DNA of 64,000 nt from Frigoriglobus tundricola (GCF_013128195.2 NZ_CP053452.2:4340001-4404000), one strand, 5' to 3'. Shown: positions 1-9,688, counted from the first letter of the stretch. The notes: generated from the letters alone by a model not told the origin. Program-made: numbers and translations.

Positions 1-268
1 CGTCGCCATGCAGCATCCCCCACCCGTCTCGGTCCCGAAAATCGGCCGGCAGACCCCCATCTGCCGGCCGCTCCCCCACCCGCGTGTGCGTCGTTCGTAT
101 GAAGTGGGGGGCGTATAACGCCGGGTCGTGCCGCCCGCAAGCGGACCTCGCCCCGCGGGTGCCTACTTCGTGCGCACAGTTGGCGGGCGGGAGCAACTGG
201 CGTAATCTGGCGAAGTTGAAACCCGAACGTGACCACGTTTGCGGCTCGCCGCCGACCCGAGAGTGCCC
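1..268. other. Upstream non-coding region
   Basis: No convincing gene is seen before the acyltransferase start. The short open frames here are arginine/proline-rich and look like chance frames of GC-rich DNA. The 3' part presumably holds the promoter of the downstream gene, but no clear -10/-35 pair was recognised. Confidence 0.4.
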
Positions 269-2791
269 ATGATCGCGGTGGTTGAAGTCGTCCCGTGGCT
301 CGCCGCGGCTCTGGCCCTCGGCGCGGTGCTGACGTGGCTGTGCCCGGCGCTGTTGCGGCCCATTTTGTGGGCGTTCGCGCACGCCTGCTACCGGTTCACG
401 GTGCACCGCCGCGACCGCGTTCCGGCGACCGGCGGCGCGCTGGTCGTCGCCAACCACGTGAGCTACGTCGACTGGCTGGTGCTGTGGGTAGCGTGCCCGC
501 GGCGGGCGACGTTCGTGATGTGGGGCCACTACGACCGCAACCCGCTGCTGCGGTTCTTCCTGTCGTGGGCGCGCGCCCGCACGATCCGCGTGGACGCCCG
601 GGTCGGCCGCGCCCACGCCGTCGCGGACGCCCTGGAGCGGGTGGCCCGCGCGCTGGACGCGGGCGAGGTGGTGGTGATGTTCCCCGAAGGCGCGCTGTCG
701 CGAACCGGGAACATGCTCCCGTTCGGCCGCGGGGTCGAGCGGATTCTGAAGCGGACCCGAACGAACGTGTCGGTGATCCCGACCGCGACCTGCGGGCTGT
801 GGAACGGCTTCTTCAGCCACGGCGGCGGGCCGGTGCTGCGCAAGTGGCCGAAGGCGTTCCGCCCGCGGGTGAGCGTGCTGTTCGGAAGACCCATCACCCG
901 GGCCCCACTCCCTGAAGGGAAGGGGGAGAAAGCCGAAGAACCCACCCCCAGCCCCTCGTCTCTCTCCCCGGCCCTGTCAGCGGAGCTTCTCGCGGGCCGA
1001 GGGAAGGGAGGGGAGCAAGACCTGCGGAATTCTGTTACTGGAGCGGAATCGGAGGAGGCTTCGCGCGCGTCCACCCCCGTCCCTTCAGGGAGGGGGGCCG
1101 GGGGGGTGGGTCTGCGAAGCGCCGACCTGCGTCTCGCGGTCCAGGAGGTCACGGCCGATCTCGCGGTCCTCGAAAGCGACCACCTGCTCCCCGTGCACCG
1201 GCGGTTCGTCCGGGCCGCGGCGAAGTTCCGGCGGCTGTTCCGCCCGGCGGTCGTGGACAACTCCGGCGGTCCCGCGCGCACGCTCACCTGGGCGAAGTTG
1301 CTCGTCGGCGCGCTGTGCGTCTCGCGCCACTTGCGGTCGCGCGTGGGCGACGGGCCGAACGTCGGCGTCTGGCTCCCGACGGGGCTGGGCGGGGCGCTGG
1401 CGAACGTGGGGCTGGCGTTCATCGGCAAGGCGGCGGTGAACCTGAACTACACCGCGGGCGCCGCGGCCGTGCGGTCCGCGGTGAAGCAGGCGGACATTCG
1501 TGTCGTTGTCACCGCGAAGAAGTTCACGGCCCGCGCGCCGCTCGATCTGCCCGAAGACGTGCGCCGGATCTACCTCGAAGACGCACTCGCCGCGGTCACC
1601 GCGTGGCAGCGCGTCCGCACGTTCCTCCTCGTCCTCCTGCTGCCGGGCTGGGCGATCGACCGCTTCGTTCTCGGACTGCACCGGCACCGGTTGGACGACA
1701 CGCTCACCATTGTTTTTTCCAGCGGCAGTACCGGCGAGCCGAAGGGCGTCGTGCTGACGCACCGCAACATCGCCGCGAACGCCGACGCGTCCATCCGCAC
1801 GCTCGAGATCGGTCCGGGCGAGGTGCTGTTCGGCATCCTGCCGTTCTTCCACAGTTTCGGTTACACCGTGTGCCTGTGGGCGCCGCTGAACGCGCCCTGT
1901 GTCGCGGTGTACTACCCCGACCCGCGGCAGGCGAAAGAGGTCGGCGAACTCGCGCGCACGCACCGCGCAACCCTGATGGCCGCGACCGCGACCTTTCTGC
2001 GGTTTTACATTCGCAGGTGCGGCGCGGACGACTTCCGCACGCTCCGGTTCGTTGTGTGTGGGGCGGAAAAGTTACCGGTGAAGCTCCAGGACGAGTTCTT
2101 CGCGAAGTTCGGCGTGCTGTCCGTCGAGGGCTACGGGTGTACGGAACTGTCGCCGGTGGTGTCGTGCAGCATGCCGGACGTACACGTGGACGGCCTGTTC
2201 CAGCAGCGGAACCGCCGCGGGTGCATCGGCCAGCCGATCTTCGGCGTGTGCGTGCGGGCCTGCGACCCGAACACGCTGGAGCCGCTGCCGACGGGCGCAG
2301 AAGGCGTGTTGTGCGCGAAAGGGCCGAACGTGATGGCGGGCTACCTGCACCAGCCCGAGCGGACCGCGGCCGCGGTGCGGGACGGGTGGTACAACACCGG
2401 CGACGCGGGGCTGATCGAACCGGACGGGTTCATTCGCATCACGGGCCGGCTGTCGCGGTTCGCGAAGATCGCGGGCGAGATGGTCCCGCTCGAAAAGCTC
2501 GACGACGAGATGCACGAGGCGCTCGCGACGGGCGGCGACCGCGTGCTGGCCGTGGCGGCGGTGCCCGACGAGAAGCGCGGCGAGCGGCTGGTGGTGCTGT
2601 ACCTGCCCGACATCGAGCCGCGGCTCGCGGACCTGTTCGCAACGCTGCCGAAGCGCGGCATCCCGAACCTGTGGGTGCCGGACCGCCGCGACTGCTACCC
2701 CGTGGAGGCGCTGCCGGTGCTGGGCAGCGGCAAGCTCGACCTGAAGGGGCTCAGCGACATGGCCCGAGAGCGGGCGCTGGCTGGTACCTGA
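269..2791 (+). CDS. aas: Aas-like bifunctional acyltransferase / acyl-ACP synthetase
   Basis: The 840-residue product joins two enzymes. Residues ~45-210 are a PlsC-type lysophospholipid acyltransferase: the HX4D catalytic box is NHVSYVD at residues ~62-68, followed by an FPEG substrate-binding motif. Residues ~300-840 are an AMP-binding adenylating domain with the P-loop SSGSTGEPKG (nt ~1720-1750). In the E. coli Aas family this pair reactivates fatty acids and re-acylates 2-acyl-glycerophosphoethanolamine at the inner membrane. The N-terminus has one hydrophobic segment. E. coli Aas is about 719 residues; part of the extra length is a ~70-residue Pro/Gly/Ser/Glu-rich insert (nt 901-1112) between the domains, encoded by an interspersed palindromic repeat. 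The ATG at 269 is preferred over an in-frame start 30 nt upstream because it begins the hydrophobic segment. Exact substrate is inferred. Confidence 0.85.
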   Translation: MIAVVEVVPWLAAALALGAVLTWLCPALLRPILWAFAHACYRFTVHRRDRVPATGGALVVANHVSYVDWLVLWVACPRRATFVMWGHYDRNPLLRFFLSWARARTIRVDARVGRAHAVADALERVARALDAGEVVVMFPEGALSRTGNMLPFGRGVERILKRTRTNVSVIPTATCGLWNGFFSHGGGPVLRKWPKAFRPRVSVLFGRPITRAPLPEGKGEKAEEPTPSPSSLSPALSAELLAGRGKGGEQDLRNSVTGAESEEASRASTPVPSGRGAGGVGLRSADLRLAVQEVTADLAVLESDHLLPVHRRFVRAAAKFRRLFRPAVVDNSGGPARTLTWAKLLVGALCVSRHLRSRVGDGPNVGVWLPTGLGGALANVGLAFIGKAAVNLNYTAGAAAVRSAVKQADIRVVVTAKKFTARAPLDLPEDVRRIYLEDALAAVTAWQRVRTFLLVLLLPGWAIDRFVLGLHRHRLDDTLTIVFSSGSTGEPKGVVLTHRNIAANADASIRTLEIGPGEVLFGILPFFHSFGYTVCLWAPLNAPCVAVYYPDPRQAKEVGELARTHRATLMAATATFLRFYIRRCGADDFRTLRFVVCGAEKLPVKLQDEFFAKFGVLSVEGYGCTELSPVVSCSMPDVHVDGLFQQRNRRGCIGQPIFGVCVRACDPNTLEPLPTGAEGVLCAKGPNVMAGYLHQPERTAAAVRDGWYNTGDAGLIEPDGFIRITGRLSRFAKIAGEMVPLEKLDDEMHEALATGGDRVLAVAAVPDEKRGERLVVLYLPDIEPRLADLFATLPKRGIPNLWVPDRRDCYPVEALPVLGSGKLDLKGLSDMARERALAGT
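901..1112 (+). repeat. In-frame palindromic repeat, copy 1 (expanded)
   Basis: This copy lies wholly inside the acyltransferase/synthetase gene. It contains GAACCCACCCCC near 937-950, the conserved core beginning GAGCAAGACCT, and the distal hairpin CCCTTCAGGGAGGG followed by GGGGGGGTGGGT. It matches the mnmE copy in the same orientation relative to the gene and in the same reading frame; both translate to EEPTPSPS...GGEQDL...EASRA.TP.PSGRGAGGVG. Its proximal hairpin is expanded by roughly 40 nt, and an additional CTCCCTGAAGGGAAGGGG hairpin precedes it at about 908-925. Confidence 0.8.
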
Positions 2792-2825
2792 CCCCATCAC
2801 CAGCCAGGTGTTACCTCCGTGGCAC

Positions 2826-4264
2826 CTCAACTTGTACCACAAGTTGGGCTAGATTTTATGTCGTATGCGATCACGGGGCGGAGCTTCCGGGGGCCGCGCC
2901 AGAGGGTCTGCCACCCGGGCGTTCCGTCGCTGGGTCGGTTCACGTGTCTGCCCAGGCGGCCCAAGGCCCACAGGAACTCCCGTACCCGCCAGTGCGGCTG
3001 CACTACCCCCGACCGCCAGACACTCGACACCCGCACCGCGCGTTCGCCCACCACGCTCACGGCCGGGGTGTCCTGACGGGCCAGGTCGCGCAACTCCAGC
3101 AGGGCCACCGCCAGCACGGACGTGATCCCCATGGCCGCCGCCAGTGCCGCCCGGGTCCGGTGCTGGAGCTTCTCCACTCCACATCCGGTCTTGAGCGCCT
3201 TATGGTACTCCTCGATGATCGGGCGCCTCGGGTAGTAGCTCACCACCTCCCGCATCCGCGCCACGTCCTCCACCACGCGGTCCGTCAGCAGGAACCACTC
3301 GACGCCCGTTTCCCCGGCCGGCACCTCGACCTCCCACACGCGGATCACCTGCACGGTCACGGTGTGCCGGGCACGCGGGGCCGGGACCGTGACGGTCGCC
3401 CAGCACCCCTGCAATTTCACGGGCCGGGACCGCCCCGAGCCCTCGCGCGCCTCGCCCCGCCAACCGGCCTGAGCCGGAACGCTCCGCACGTGGTCGTGCA
3501 ACTTCGCTTCGGACCCCACGAGTCGGCGGTTCGACCGGGACCGGATCACGAACGACCGGCCCGCACCGGCCATCGGCTGAAGGAACTCGAACGTGTCGGC
3601 GCCCCGGTCGCACCCGTGGATCCACGTGCGGCCCGCCGGCGCGTCGCCGACCGCGTCCACGCCGTGTCCCCAGAGTCGGCTCTCGCGGTCGGCCCGGTCC
3701 CGCCTCGCGGCCATGCCCTCCGCGGCCGTAACCGCCGGCTCGACGCGCCGGTGCCGGATCTGGTTGGCCAAGCCCAGAACGGCACCGGTTCGGGCCACGA
3801 CGGCCAGACTATTGTGGCACTCCCACCCGCGCCCCCAACCGTTGCCGATGGGACCCAGGCCACGGACCGCGCGCCCCGAGTAGTCGAGCTCGGTGGTATC
3901 GTGGAGCACGAGGACCACGTCCTCGGTCCGGGCCGTAGGGTCCCGCGTGACCCGGGTGTGCGTGGCTCGAACGGACGGGTGCGTGGCCTGGGGCCGGTTC
4001 ACGATCTTCCCGAACGCGCGGTAGTCGGCGGGGCCGGCGAACTTGGCGGGCCACGACTCGGCCTCATTACCAACGAGCATGTCGGCCAAATCGATGATCC
4101 GCCGGTTCGCCCGGGCGTCACTCAAATCGAGGCCCGAGAAGTGGATCTGACCGAAGCTCGGTGCGGTGGTGCTGGGGGTCATGACCAGCCCAGCCAAGGA
4201 TGGTGGAGGACAGCACAATGGTACCGCCGCACCACGTCAACCCCAGCTTGCGGTACAAGTTGAG
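2826..4264 (-). mobile_element. IS4-family (Tn5-like) insertion sequence, 1439 bp
   Basis: The element is bounded by imperfect terminal inverted repeats of about 24 bp. The left end starts CTCAACTTGTACCACAAG at 2826, and the reverse complement of the right end starts CTCAACTTGTACCGCAAG at 4264. One transposase gene fills it, and its TGA stop lies inside the left repeat. Flanking 9-mers are CCGTGGCAC (2817-2825) and CCGTAACAC (4265-4273), 7/9 identical, which would suit the 9-bp duplications of Tn5-type elements if two bases have since changed. It landed about 35 bp past the stop codon of the acyltransferase gene, so it does not disrupt it. Confidence 0.85.
2827..4182 (-). CDS. IS4-family Tn5-like transposase
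   Basis: The 451-residue DDE transposase resembles the Tn5/IS50 branch of IS4 (Tn5 transposase is 476 residues). The N-terminal part has the typical LGDxRR-like pattern (LSDARANRRIIDLAD). HDTTELDYSG carries the first catalytic Asp, CDRGADTFEFL the second, and the C-terminal IEEYHKALKTGCGVEKLQ has the Y-(2)-R-(3)-E-(6)-K style signature with the catalytic Glu. The family binds the terminal repeats and moves the element by cut and paste. The ATG at 4182 is chosen because the family N-terminal domain begins just after it; an extension to 4218 would need a TTG start. The frame is intact, so the element may be active. Confidence 0.88.
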   Translation of the reverse strand: MTPSTTAPSFGQIHFSGLDLSDARANRRIIDLADMLVGNEAESWPAKFAGPADYRAFGKIVNRPQATHPSVRATHTRVTRDPTARTEDVVLVLHDTTELDYSGRAVRGLGPIGNGWGRGWECHNSLAVVARTGAVLGLANQIRHRRVEPAVTAAEGMAARRDRADRESRLWGHGVDAVGDAPAGRTWIHGCDRGADTFEFLQPMAGAGRSFVIRSRSNRRLVGSEAKLHDHVRSVPAQAGWRGEAREGSGRSRPVKLQGCWATVTVPAPRARHTVTVQVIRVWEVEVPAGETGVEWFLLTDRVVEDVARMREVVSYYPRRPIIEEYHKALKTGCGVEKLQHRTRAALAAAMGITSVLAVALLELRDLARQDTPAVSVVGERAVRVSSVWRSGVVQPHWRVREFLWALGRLGRHVNRPSDGTPGWQTLWRGPRKLRPVIAYDIKSSPTCGTS

Positions 4265-4273
4265 CCGTAACAC

Positions 4274-5589
4274 CCGAGCCGCCCCGGGACGACGAGCGCA
4301 CGCCCCGTTGCGGCGCGACACACGCGCTGCGGTTCGGCGAACAGGGCCTCCTCGGGACCGATCGGTTGAGGTCCGTCCGGAGTCCGAGCCGACGGGCCTC
4401 CGAGACCAGCGCCCAACGGTACTGAGGCTCAACGCGGAACAACCGGGAAAGTACCGAATGCTTCTGTCTCGGCGCTCGGGGCTCCGCACTCCGGCTCCCG
4501 AGCGTCTCAACGCGGCCTATCCCCACGTGGAAGCATTATGTGCAACGGGGGCTCACGAGTTAACGCCGGGCGTCCGAGCCGTTTCCGGGGGGAGCGACGT
4601 GGCCCGGTTCCGACTCGGGGGACGTTCGGAAGGACCGCTCGTTTCGGGAAAGTCCCAAAAGGACGTCTTATCACAACCTGGGGCACCGACTCGGGTGCGG
4701 GCGGTGCCGGTGCGTGCGGTGAGGTGCCCGACCCGAACCCGTTGGGGCGGCAATGGACCGCCGGCCGTGAGGGGAACCGGACCCCGCCGAGCCGCAGCGG
4801 GTGTTGGGGGGCCGGCGCACACGGGAGATCATTTTCCCGCTCATGCCTTATTACTCCTCGTGCTGCACCGCGCGGCGCTCGTTCCGGGTCTGCCGCTGAT
4901 CGATCGTCCGCCACGTCCGAAACGTTGGCCGCCTCAATCGGGACGCGACCGGCACGGCCGTTTCACCGTTTCGGAACCTTGAGCGGTTTCGGTTCGCGTG
5001 TGTGGGCCGGTGCTTGAGCCCCGGAGGGGCGGCCGGGGCTTCGCCGCGGCGTGTGCCAGGGGAGCGCGACTGAGTCGCATTCCCTGGCACACGCAAAAGC
5101 CCAAGATTCATCCATGCCTTTAATTTATCACTGTCATCTGATTTATGACACGCATTGCGAGCAATGCGCCAGACGGTGTTTACCACGTTTTCGGCCGGGG
5201 CCTCAATTTCTGCCGTATCTTCTTCTCATTTATTTGAAGGTAGGAAATTGCACTTCTCGCATCAAGTAGATCTTATCAATTGAGACCCATGTTGTACAAA
5301 TAAGTGATATGATAAATTTACATCACTGTGATTCATATTTAAGTGGCGCGCCGGCCGGTATAGGTTCGGTGACCGGCGGGATCGGCGTGCCCGAGACGCC
5401 CGGCCCCGGCCGACCGCCCGTAGGTGGCCCGCGCACGGGGCCGCGGGACCGCCCGCGGGACCGAACGCGGTACTCGCCCGCGCGGGCACTCGCGCGCCCG
5501 GCCGGTGGATGGTTCGGCAAAACGTTCGCGTCGCAGGCTCGCACCGGGTCTCGTTCCGGGCGGGCGGTGTCGCTCCCGAGGTTCCGTCA
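4274..5589. other. Gene-poor region with AT-rich island
   Basis: About 1.3 kb lie between the insertion sequence and the chemoreceptor gene. Open frames in 4.27-5.05 kb are arginine-, proline- and glycine-rich and show no recognisable domain, so none is called. From about 5095 to 5345 base composition changes sharply to AT-rich, containing GCATTGC/GCAATGC around 5152-5170 and TATGATAAATTT-like stretches near 5308. This may be promoter DNA for the chemoreceptor or a fragment of foreign origin. Confidence 0.45.
5049..5094. repeat. Perfect 13-bp inverted repeat (nested hairpin)
   Basis: GCGTGTGCCAGGG (5049-5061) pairs perfectly with CCCTGGCACACGC (5082-5094). The loop contains a second small hairpin, GCGAC-TGA-GTCGC. 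There is no T-run on either side. It could be a terminator, a processed RNA structure or a protein-binding site at the edge of the AT-rich island. Confidence 0.6.
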
Positions 5590-7665
5590 ATGTTCTGGAC
5601 ACGCTCTCACGCCCGCCCCGAGGGGGCCGCCGCGCCCGAGGCCCGAACCGCGGACCTCCTCGCGGAGGCGAACGCGAACACCCGGGCGGTTACAGCGGTG
5701 ACCGAAGCCGTGCAGCGCGCGGCGGACGCGCCCGAAGTGATCCGGGCGGCCCTGGACACCGTGCGCTCGGCCTTCGGCTGGGCGTACGCCTCGTACTGGG
5801 TCATCGGGCCGCGGGACCGGGAGCTCCGGTTCGCGCACGAGTCGGGGGCCGTGAACGAAGCGTTCCGGAAGGCCACACGGGATGCGCGGTTCCGTGAGGG
5901 CGAGGGGCTCTCCGGCCGGGCGTGGCGGCAGCGGGACCTGATCTTCACCCCCGACATCGGCCAGATGACCGACTGCTGCCGGGCGCCGGTCGCCGCGCGG
6001 GCGGGGGTCAAGAGCGGGGCCTGTTTCCCCCTCGTGGTCGCCGATGAGGTGGTGGGCACGATGGACTTCTTCGCCCTCGACACCCTCTCCCCGTCGCCCG
6101 ACCGGCTCGAGGCCCTCCGGAGCATCGGGAAACTCGTTTCCGCCGCCCTCGACCGGGTCCACCGAGAAGCCGTCAACGCGGACGGCGCGGCGCAACTCGC
6201 CGCGATCCGCCAGGCGCAGGCGGTCATCGAGTTCACGCCCGACGGCGCCGTCCTCACCGCCAACGCCAACTTCCTCGCGGCTCTCGGTTACTCGCTGGCC
6301 GAGATTCAGGGGCGGCCCCACCGGATGTTCGTGGACCCGGTGTACGCGGCCGGCCCCGAGTACCGCGAGTTCTGGGCGAAGTTGAACCGCGGCGAACCGG
6401 TGATCGCCGACTTCCTTCGGTTCGGCAAGGGCGGCAAGGAGGTGTGGATCCGGGCCTCGTACAACCCGATTTGCGATCGCACCGGCCGGGTGGTGAAGGT
6501 CGTCAAGTTCGCGACCGACATCACCGCCGCCAAGCGGGCCGAGCTCCAAACCCACCAGGACGCCGAGCGCCAGTTGCGGGCGGCCGAGGAACTGCGGGCC
6601 AAGGTGGACGCCATGCTCAGTGTGGTGGACGCCGCTGCGGCCGGCGATCTGACCCGTGAACTGACCGTGAGTGGCGCGGACCTGATCGGGCGCATGGGGG
6701 ACGGGCTCCGCCGGTTCTTCACCGATTTGCGGGACAGCGTGCGCGGGATCGTGGGCACCGCCAACGCGCTCACCGGGTCCTCCGAAGAGTTGTCCGCTGT
6801 GAGCCAACGGATGGGGACCAACTCCGAGCGGACCGCGGTCCGGGCCGCAAACGTCTCGACCGCGGCCGAACAGGTGAACCAGGGCGTCCAGACGGTCGCC
6901 GCGGCCGTCGAGGAAATGGGCGCCAGCATCAAGGACATCTCCAAGAACGCGGCCGACGGGGCCCGCATCGCCGGCAGCGCCGCCGCCGTCGCCCGGCACA
7001 CCAACGCCACCATCACCAAACTCGGCGCCTCCAGTGACGAGATCGGTCAGGTCGTCAAGGTGATCACCTCGATCGCCCAGCAGACCAACCTGCTGGCCCT
7101 CAACGCCACCATCGAGGCGGCCCGCGCCGGCGCGGCCGGCAAGGGGTTCGCGGTGGTCGCCAACGAGGTCAAGGAGCTGGCCAAGGAGACCGCCCGGGCC
7201 ACCGAGGAAATCGGCGAGAAGATCGCCGCCATCCAGGCCGACACCGGCAGCGCCGTCGCCGCGATCCGCGAGATCACCGACATCGTCAACCAGATGAGTG
7301 GCATCTCCGGCGCCATCGCCGCGGCCGTCGAGGAGCAGACCGCCACCACCGCCGAGATCAGCCGCAACATCGCCGAAGTGGCCCGCGGGTCCGGCGAGAT
7401 CGCCCAGAACATTACGTCCGTGGCCCAGGCCGCACAGGACACCACCGTCGGGTCCAATCGCACCTACGATGCGGCGGCCGGTTTGCGCCGCATGGCCGCC
7501 GAACTACAGAACCTCGTCGGCCGCTTCCGTGTGGACGAGCCCGCCGCGCCGGCGCCGGTCGCGCGGTCCCGCACCGAGGCGACCGCGCAACCGGCCCGGA
7601 AACCGGTCTCGGCCGGGCGGAACGGGCACAGCAACGGTCACCTGCCCGCCGGTGCGCGGCGCTGA
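5590..7665 (+). CDS. Soluble methyl-accepting chemotaxis protein (GAF-PAS-MCP)
   Basis: The 691-residue receptor has a GAF domain (~33-195), a PAS domain (~213-318, ending in the usual PAC-like [10 protein letters not shown]), and an MCP signalling domain (~410-640). The signalling tip is recognisable by [18 protein letters not shown] and [13 protein letters not shown]. No transmembrane segment or signal peptide is seen, so it should sense a cytoplasmic or diffusible ligand and report to CheA/CheW. No che genes are in the window, making it an orphan receptor. The ATG at 5590 is preferred to an in-frame start at 5509 because the upstream stretch is arginine-rich and unlike a domain start. The C-terminal tail is Ala/Arg/Pro-rich without an obvious CheR-tethering pentapeptide. 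Confidence 0.88.
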   Translation: MFWTRSHARPEGAAAPEARTADLLAEANANTRAVTAVTEAVQRAADAPEVIRAALDTVRSAFGWAYASYWVIGPRDRELRFAHESGAVNEAFRKATRDARFREGEGLSGRAWRQRDLIFTPDIGQMTDCCRAPVAARAGVKSGACFPLVVADEVVGTMDFFALDTLSPSPDRLEALRSIGKLVSAALDRVHREAVNADGAAQLAAIRQAQAVIEFTPDGAVLTANANFLAALGYSLAEIQGRPHRMFVDPVYAAGPEYREFWAKLNRGEPVIADFLRFGKGGKEVWIRASYNPICDRTGRVVKVVKFATDITAAKRAELQTHQDAERQLRAAEELRAKVDAMLSVVDAAAAGDLTRELTVSGADLIGRMGDGLRRFFTDLRDSVRGIVGTANALTGSSEELSAVSQRMGTNSERTAVRAANVSTAAEQVNQGVQTVAAAVEEMGASIKDISKNAADGARIAGSAAAVARHTNATITKLGASSDEIGQVVKVITSIAQQTNLLALNATIEAARAGAAGKGFAVVANEVKELAKETARATEEIGEKIAAIQADTGSAVAAIREITDIVNQMSGISGAIAAAVEEQTATTAEISRNIAEVARGSGEIAQNITSVAQAAQDTTVGSNRTYDAAAGLRRMAAELQNLVGRFRVDEPAAPAPVARSRTEATAQPARKPVSAGRNGHSNGHLPAGARR

Positions 7666-7717
7666 CCGGTTCGACGAGTCCCGGCCCGGCGGGTGAGATT
7701 CCGGACCAGACGCGAAT

Positions 7718-7756
7718 CCGCCACCGATCACGCCAGGGCCGCATGATCGGTGGCGG
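7718..7756. terminator. Hairpin downstream of chemoreceptor gene
   Basis: CCGCCACCGATCA (7718-7730) and TGATCGGTGGCGG (7744-7756) form a perfect 13-bp stem with a 13-nt loop, about 50 bp after the receptor stop codon. There is no downstream T-run, so a canonical intrinsic terminator is uncertain. Confidence 0.5.
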
Positions 7757-7894
7757 AATCGTGTCTGGAGGGGCAGGCGAGCCGTGGCGGATGCGCAGCA
7801 GTTGGGATAGGATCGACGTCGCCGCTCCCCGGTCCGGCAACGGAACACGGTGCGTTCCCATCTGGCACGGAACCGCGGGGCAGGAGGGCGCCGG

Positions 7895-8233
7895 TTGGAC
7901 AAATCGACACTCGCGGTGGCGGTCACGATCGCCTTTAGTGTGATCGGCGTCACGGGCGATTACTTCCTCAAGCTCGCCAGTGCGCGTGAGCAGCCGCTCC
8001 GCTCGGGGTGGTTCTATCTCGGCTTCGCCCTGTACGCCTCGACCGCCTTCGGGTGGGTGTTCGTGATGCGGCACCTGAAGCTGGCCACCATCAGCGTCCT
8101 GTATTCCGTATCGATGGTGCTGCTCCTCACGGCGATCGGCGTGGGCGTGTTCCGGGAGCCGCTCTCGTACTCGGAACTGGCCGGCATCGCCCTGGCCGTG
8201 GCCTCGCTCGTGCTGCTGATGCGCTTCGCGTAG
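7895..8233 (+). CDS. Small four-helix EamA/SMR-like membrane protein
   Basis: The 112-residue protein is almost entirely four hydrophobic helices (roughly 3-21, 33-51, 57-80 and 87-110), the size and layout of small multidrug resistance or single-EamA proteins such as ArnE-like flippase subunits. These act as dimers in the inner membrane. The motif REPLSYSELAGIALAVASL near the C-terminus is typical of the EamA/DMT superfamily. The start is taken as TTG at 7895: a good Shine-Dalgarno GGAGGG (7883-7888) lies 6 nt upstream, and the first helix begins immediately. An in-frame ATG at 7850 would add a charged leader. The substrate cannot be told. Confidence 0.75.
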   Translation: MDKSTLAVAVTIAFSVIGVTGDYFLKLASAREQPLRSGWFYLGFALYASTAFGWVFVMRHLKLATISVLYSVSMVLLLTAIGVGVFREPLSYSELAGIALAVASLVLLMRFA

Positions 8234-8248
8234 CGCCCGAATGACTGC

Positions 8249-9688
8249 ATGACTGCGGCTGTGCTCCCACAGATGGCTCGTGTCGCTCCCAGGACCCGCT
8301 CCCCCTTCCGTTACTTGACCCCACCCGTGCGCCTGTCGCTCCGCTACCGCCTGCTCCTGCCGCTCGCGCTCCTCATCGCGGGGGACGCGGCCGCGACGGC
8401 GTGGGCCGCGCGGGCCGCCGCCGCCGCCGCGGAGCGGCGGCTCGCCAAGCAGCAGTGGGCCGTCGCCGACGCGCTCACCAATCAGCTCACGTTCCCGCTC
8501 TCCGAACCGGTACTGAAGACGATGCGGGGCCTCTCCGGTGCCGAGTTCCTCTTCGTTCACCCGCCGCAGCCGTCCAAGTCCACCTTTGCCGAGCCGCCCG
8601 CGGAACCGATCGACGTGCCCACCGCGACCCGCCCCGGGGCCGACGAGCTGCACACGCTCGGCCCGCCGGTCACGGTCGCGGGCGAGGAGTACCGGTGCCT
8701 GCGGTTGCCGCTCAAGGTCCCGCACCCGAACGCCGGCGGGAACCTGTACATCTTCTATCCCGAATCGCTCCGCCGCACCGCCGTCGCCGACGCGGTGCGC
8801 CCGCTCGTCGTCCTCGGCGGGGCCGGCGGGGCGGTCGCGGTGCTGTTCGCGGTCGCGTTCGGGTCGCGGCTGGTGCGCCGGGTCCGCGACCTCGACGCCC
8901 GCACGCGGCTCATTGCGGCCGGCGATTTCCGCCCGATGCCGGTGTCGGGTGCGGACGACGAGCTCCGCGACCTGTGCGAGTCCGTCAACGATATGGCCCG
9001 CCGCCTCGCGGGGTTTCAGGACGAGCTACAGCGGAGCGAGCGGTTGCAGCTCCTCGGTCAGTTCTCCGGCGGGCTCGCGCACCAGCTCCGCAACGCGGCG
9101 GCCGGGGCGCGGCTCGCGGTGGAACTGTTCCTCGCGGAGAACCCCGCCGCCGACCCCGAGCCGCTCCGCGTGGCGCTGCGGCAGCTCGCCCGCATCGAGA
9201 GCAACCTGCGGCAGTTCCTCGCGCTGGGCAAGCCGCCGGCGGGCGAGCGCGTCCCGTGCGATCTGGTGGGGCTCATCGACCAGGCCGTGACCCTGCTGAA
9301 GCCGCAGTGCCAGCACGCCGGAACGACCGTCGTCTGGGACCCGCCGGGGCCGCGCGTCGTATCGGGCGATCCGGCGGCGCTGTCGCACCTGCTCGGCAAC
9401 GTCATCGGTAACGCCGTGGAGGCGGCCGGTCCCGGCGGTACGGTGGACATTCACCTGACCGCTTTATCCGCGGGCAAGCCGGTCACCCGGATCGAAGTGA
9501 CCGACACCGGACCGGGGCCGCCGAACGCGATCGCGGCGAAACTGTTCGACCCGTTCGTGACCGGCAAGGATCAGGGAATCGGTTTGGGGCTGGCGGTCGC
9601 GAAGCAAGCGGCCGAGGCGCACGGCGGGACGATCCGCTGGGAGCGGCGCGGTGGCAGAACCGTGTTCGTCATCGAGCTGCCGACATGA
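8249..9688 (+). CDS. Membrane sensor histidine kinase
   Basis: The 479-residue kinase has an N-terminal membrane helix (~31-50), a periplasmic segment of about 130 residues, a second helix (~184-208), a HAMP linker and a transmitter module. The phosphoacceptor box is GGLAHQLRN (His ~278), the N-box HLLGNVIGNAVEAA (~380-393), the G1 box DTGPGPP (~419) and the G2 box GIGLGLAVAKQAAEAHGG (~444). It should autophosphorylate on histidine and pass phosphate to a response regulator, but no regulator gene is adjacent. The stop of the small transporter is 15 bp upstream, so the two are probably co-transcribed. The sensed signal is unknown. Confidence 0.88.
   Translation: MTAAVLPQMARVAPRTRSPFRYLTPPVRLSLRYRLLLPLALLIAGDAAATAWAARAAAAAAERRLAKQQWAVADALTNQLTFPLSEPVLKTMRGLSGAEFLFVHPPQPSKSTFAEPPAEPIDVPTATRPGADELHTLGPPVTVAGEEYRCLRLPLKVPHPNAGGNLYIFYPESLRRTAVADAVRPLVVLGGAGGAVAVLFAVAFGSRLVRRVRDLDARTRLIAAGDFRPMPVSGADDELRDLCESVNDMARRLAGFQDELQRSERLQLLGQFSGGLAHQLRNAAAGARLAVELFLAENPAADPEPLRVALRQLARIESNLRQFLALGKPPAGERVPCDLVGLIDQAVTLLKPQCQHAGTTVVWDPPGPRVVSGDPAALSHLLGNVIGNAVEAAGPGGTVDIHLTALSAGKPVTRIEVTDTGPGPPNAIAAKLFDPFVTGKDQGIGLGLAVAKQAAEAHGGTIRWERRGGRTVFVIELPT

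Noticed and set aside
1315-4263. A 982-codon plus-strand open frame across the synthetase gene and the insertion sequence
   Set aside because: It is Arg/Ala/Gly/Pro-rich, runs out of frame through the aas-like gene and antisense through the transposase, and has no domain; a shadow of high-GC coding.
4538-5017. Possible gene in the 4.3-5.0 kb gap
   Set aside because: Ser/Arg/Gly-rich composition, overlapping open frames on both strands, no ribosome site or domain.
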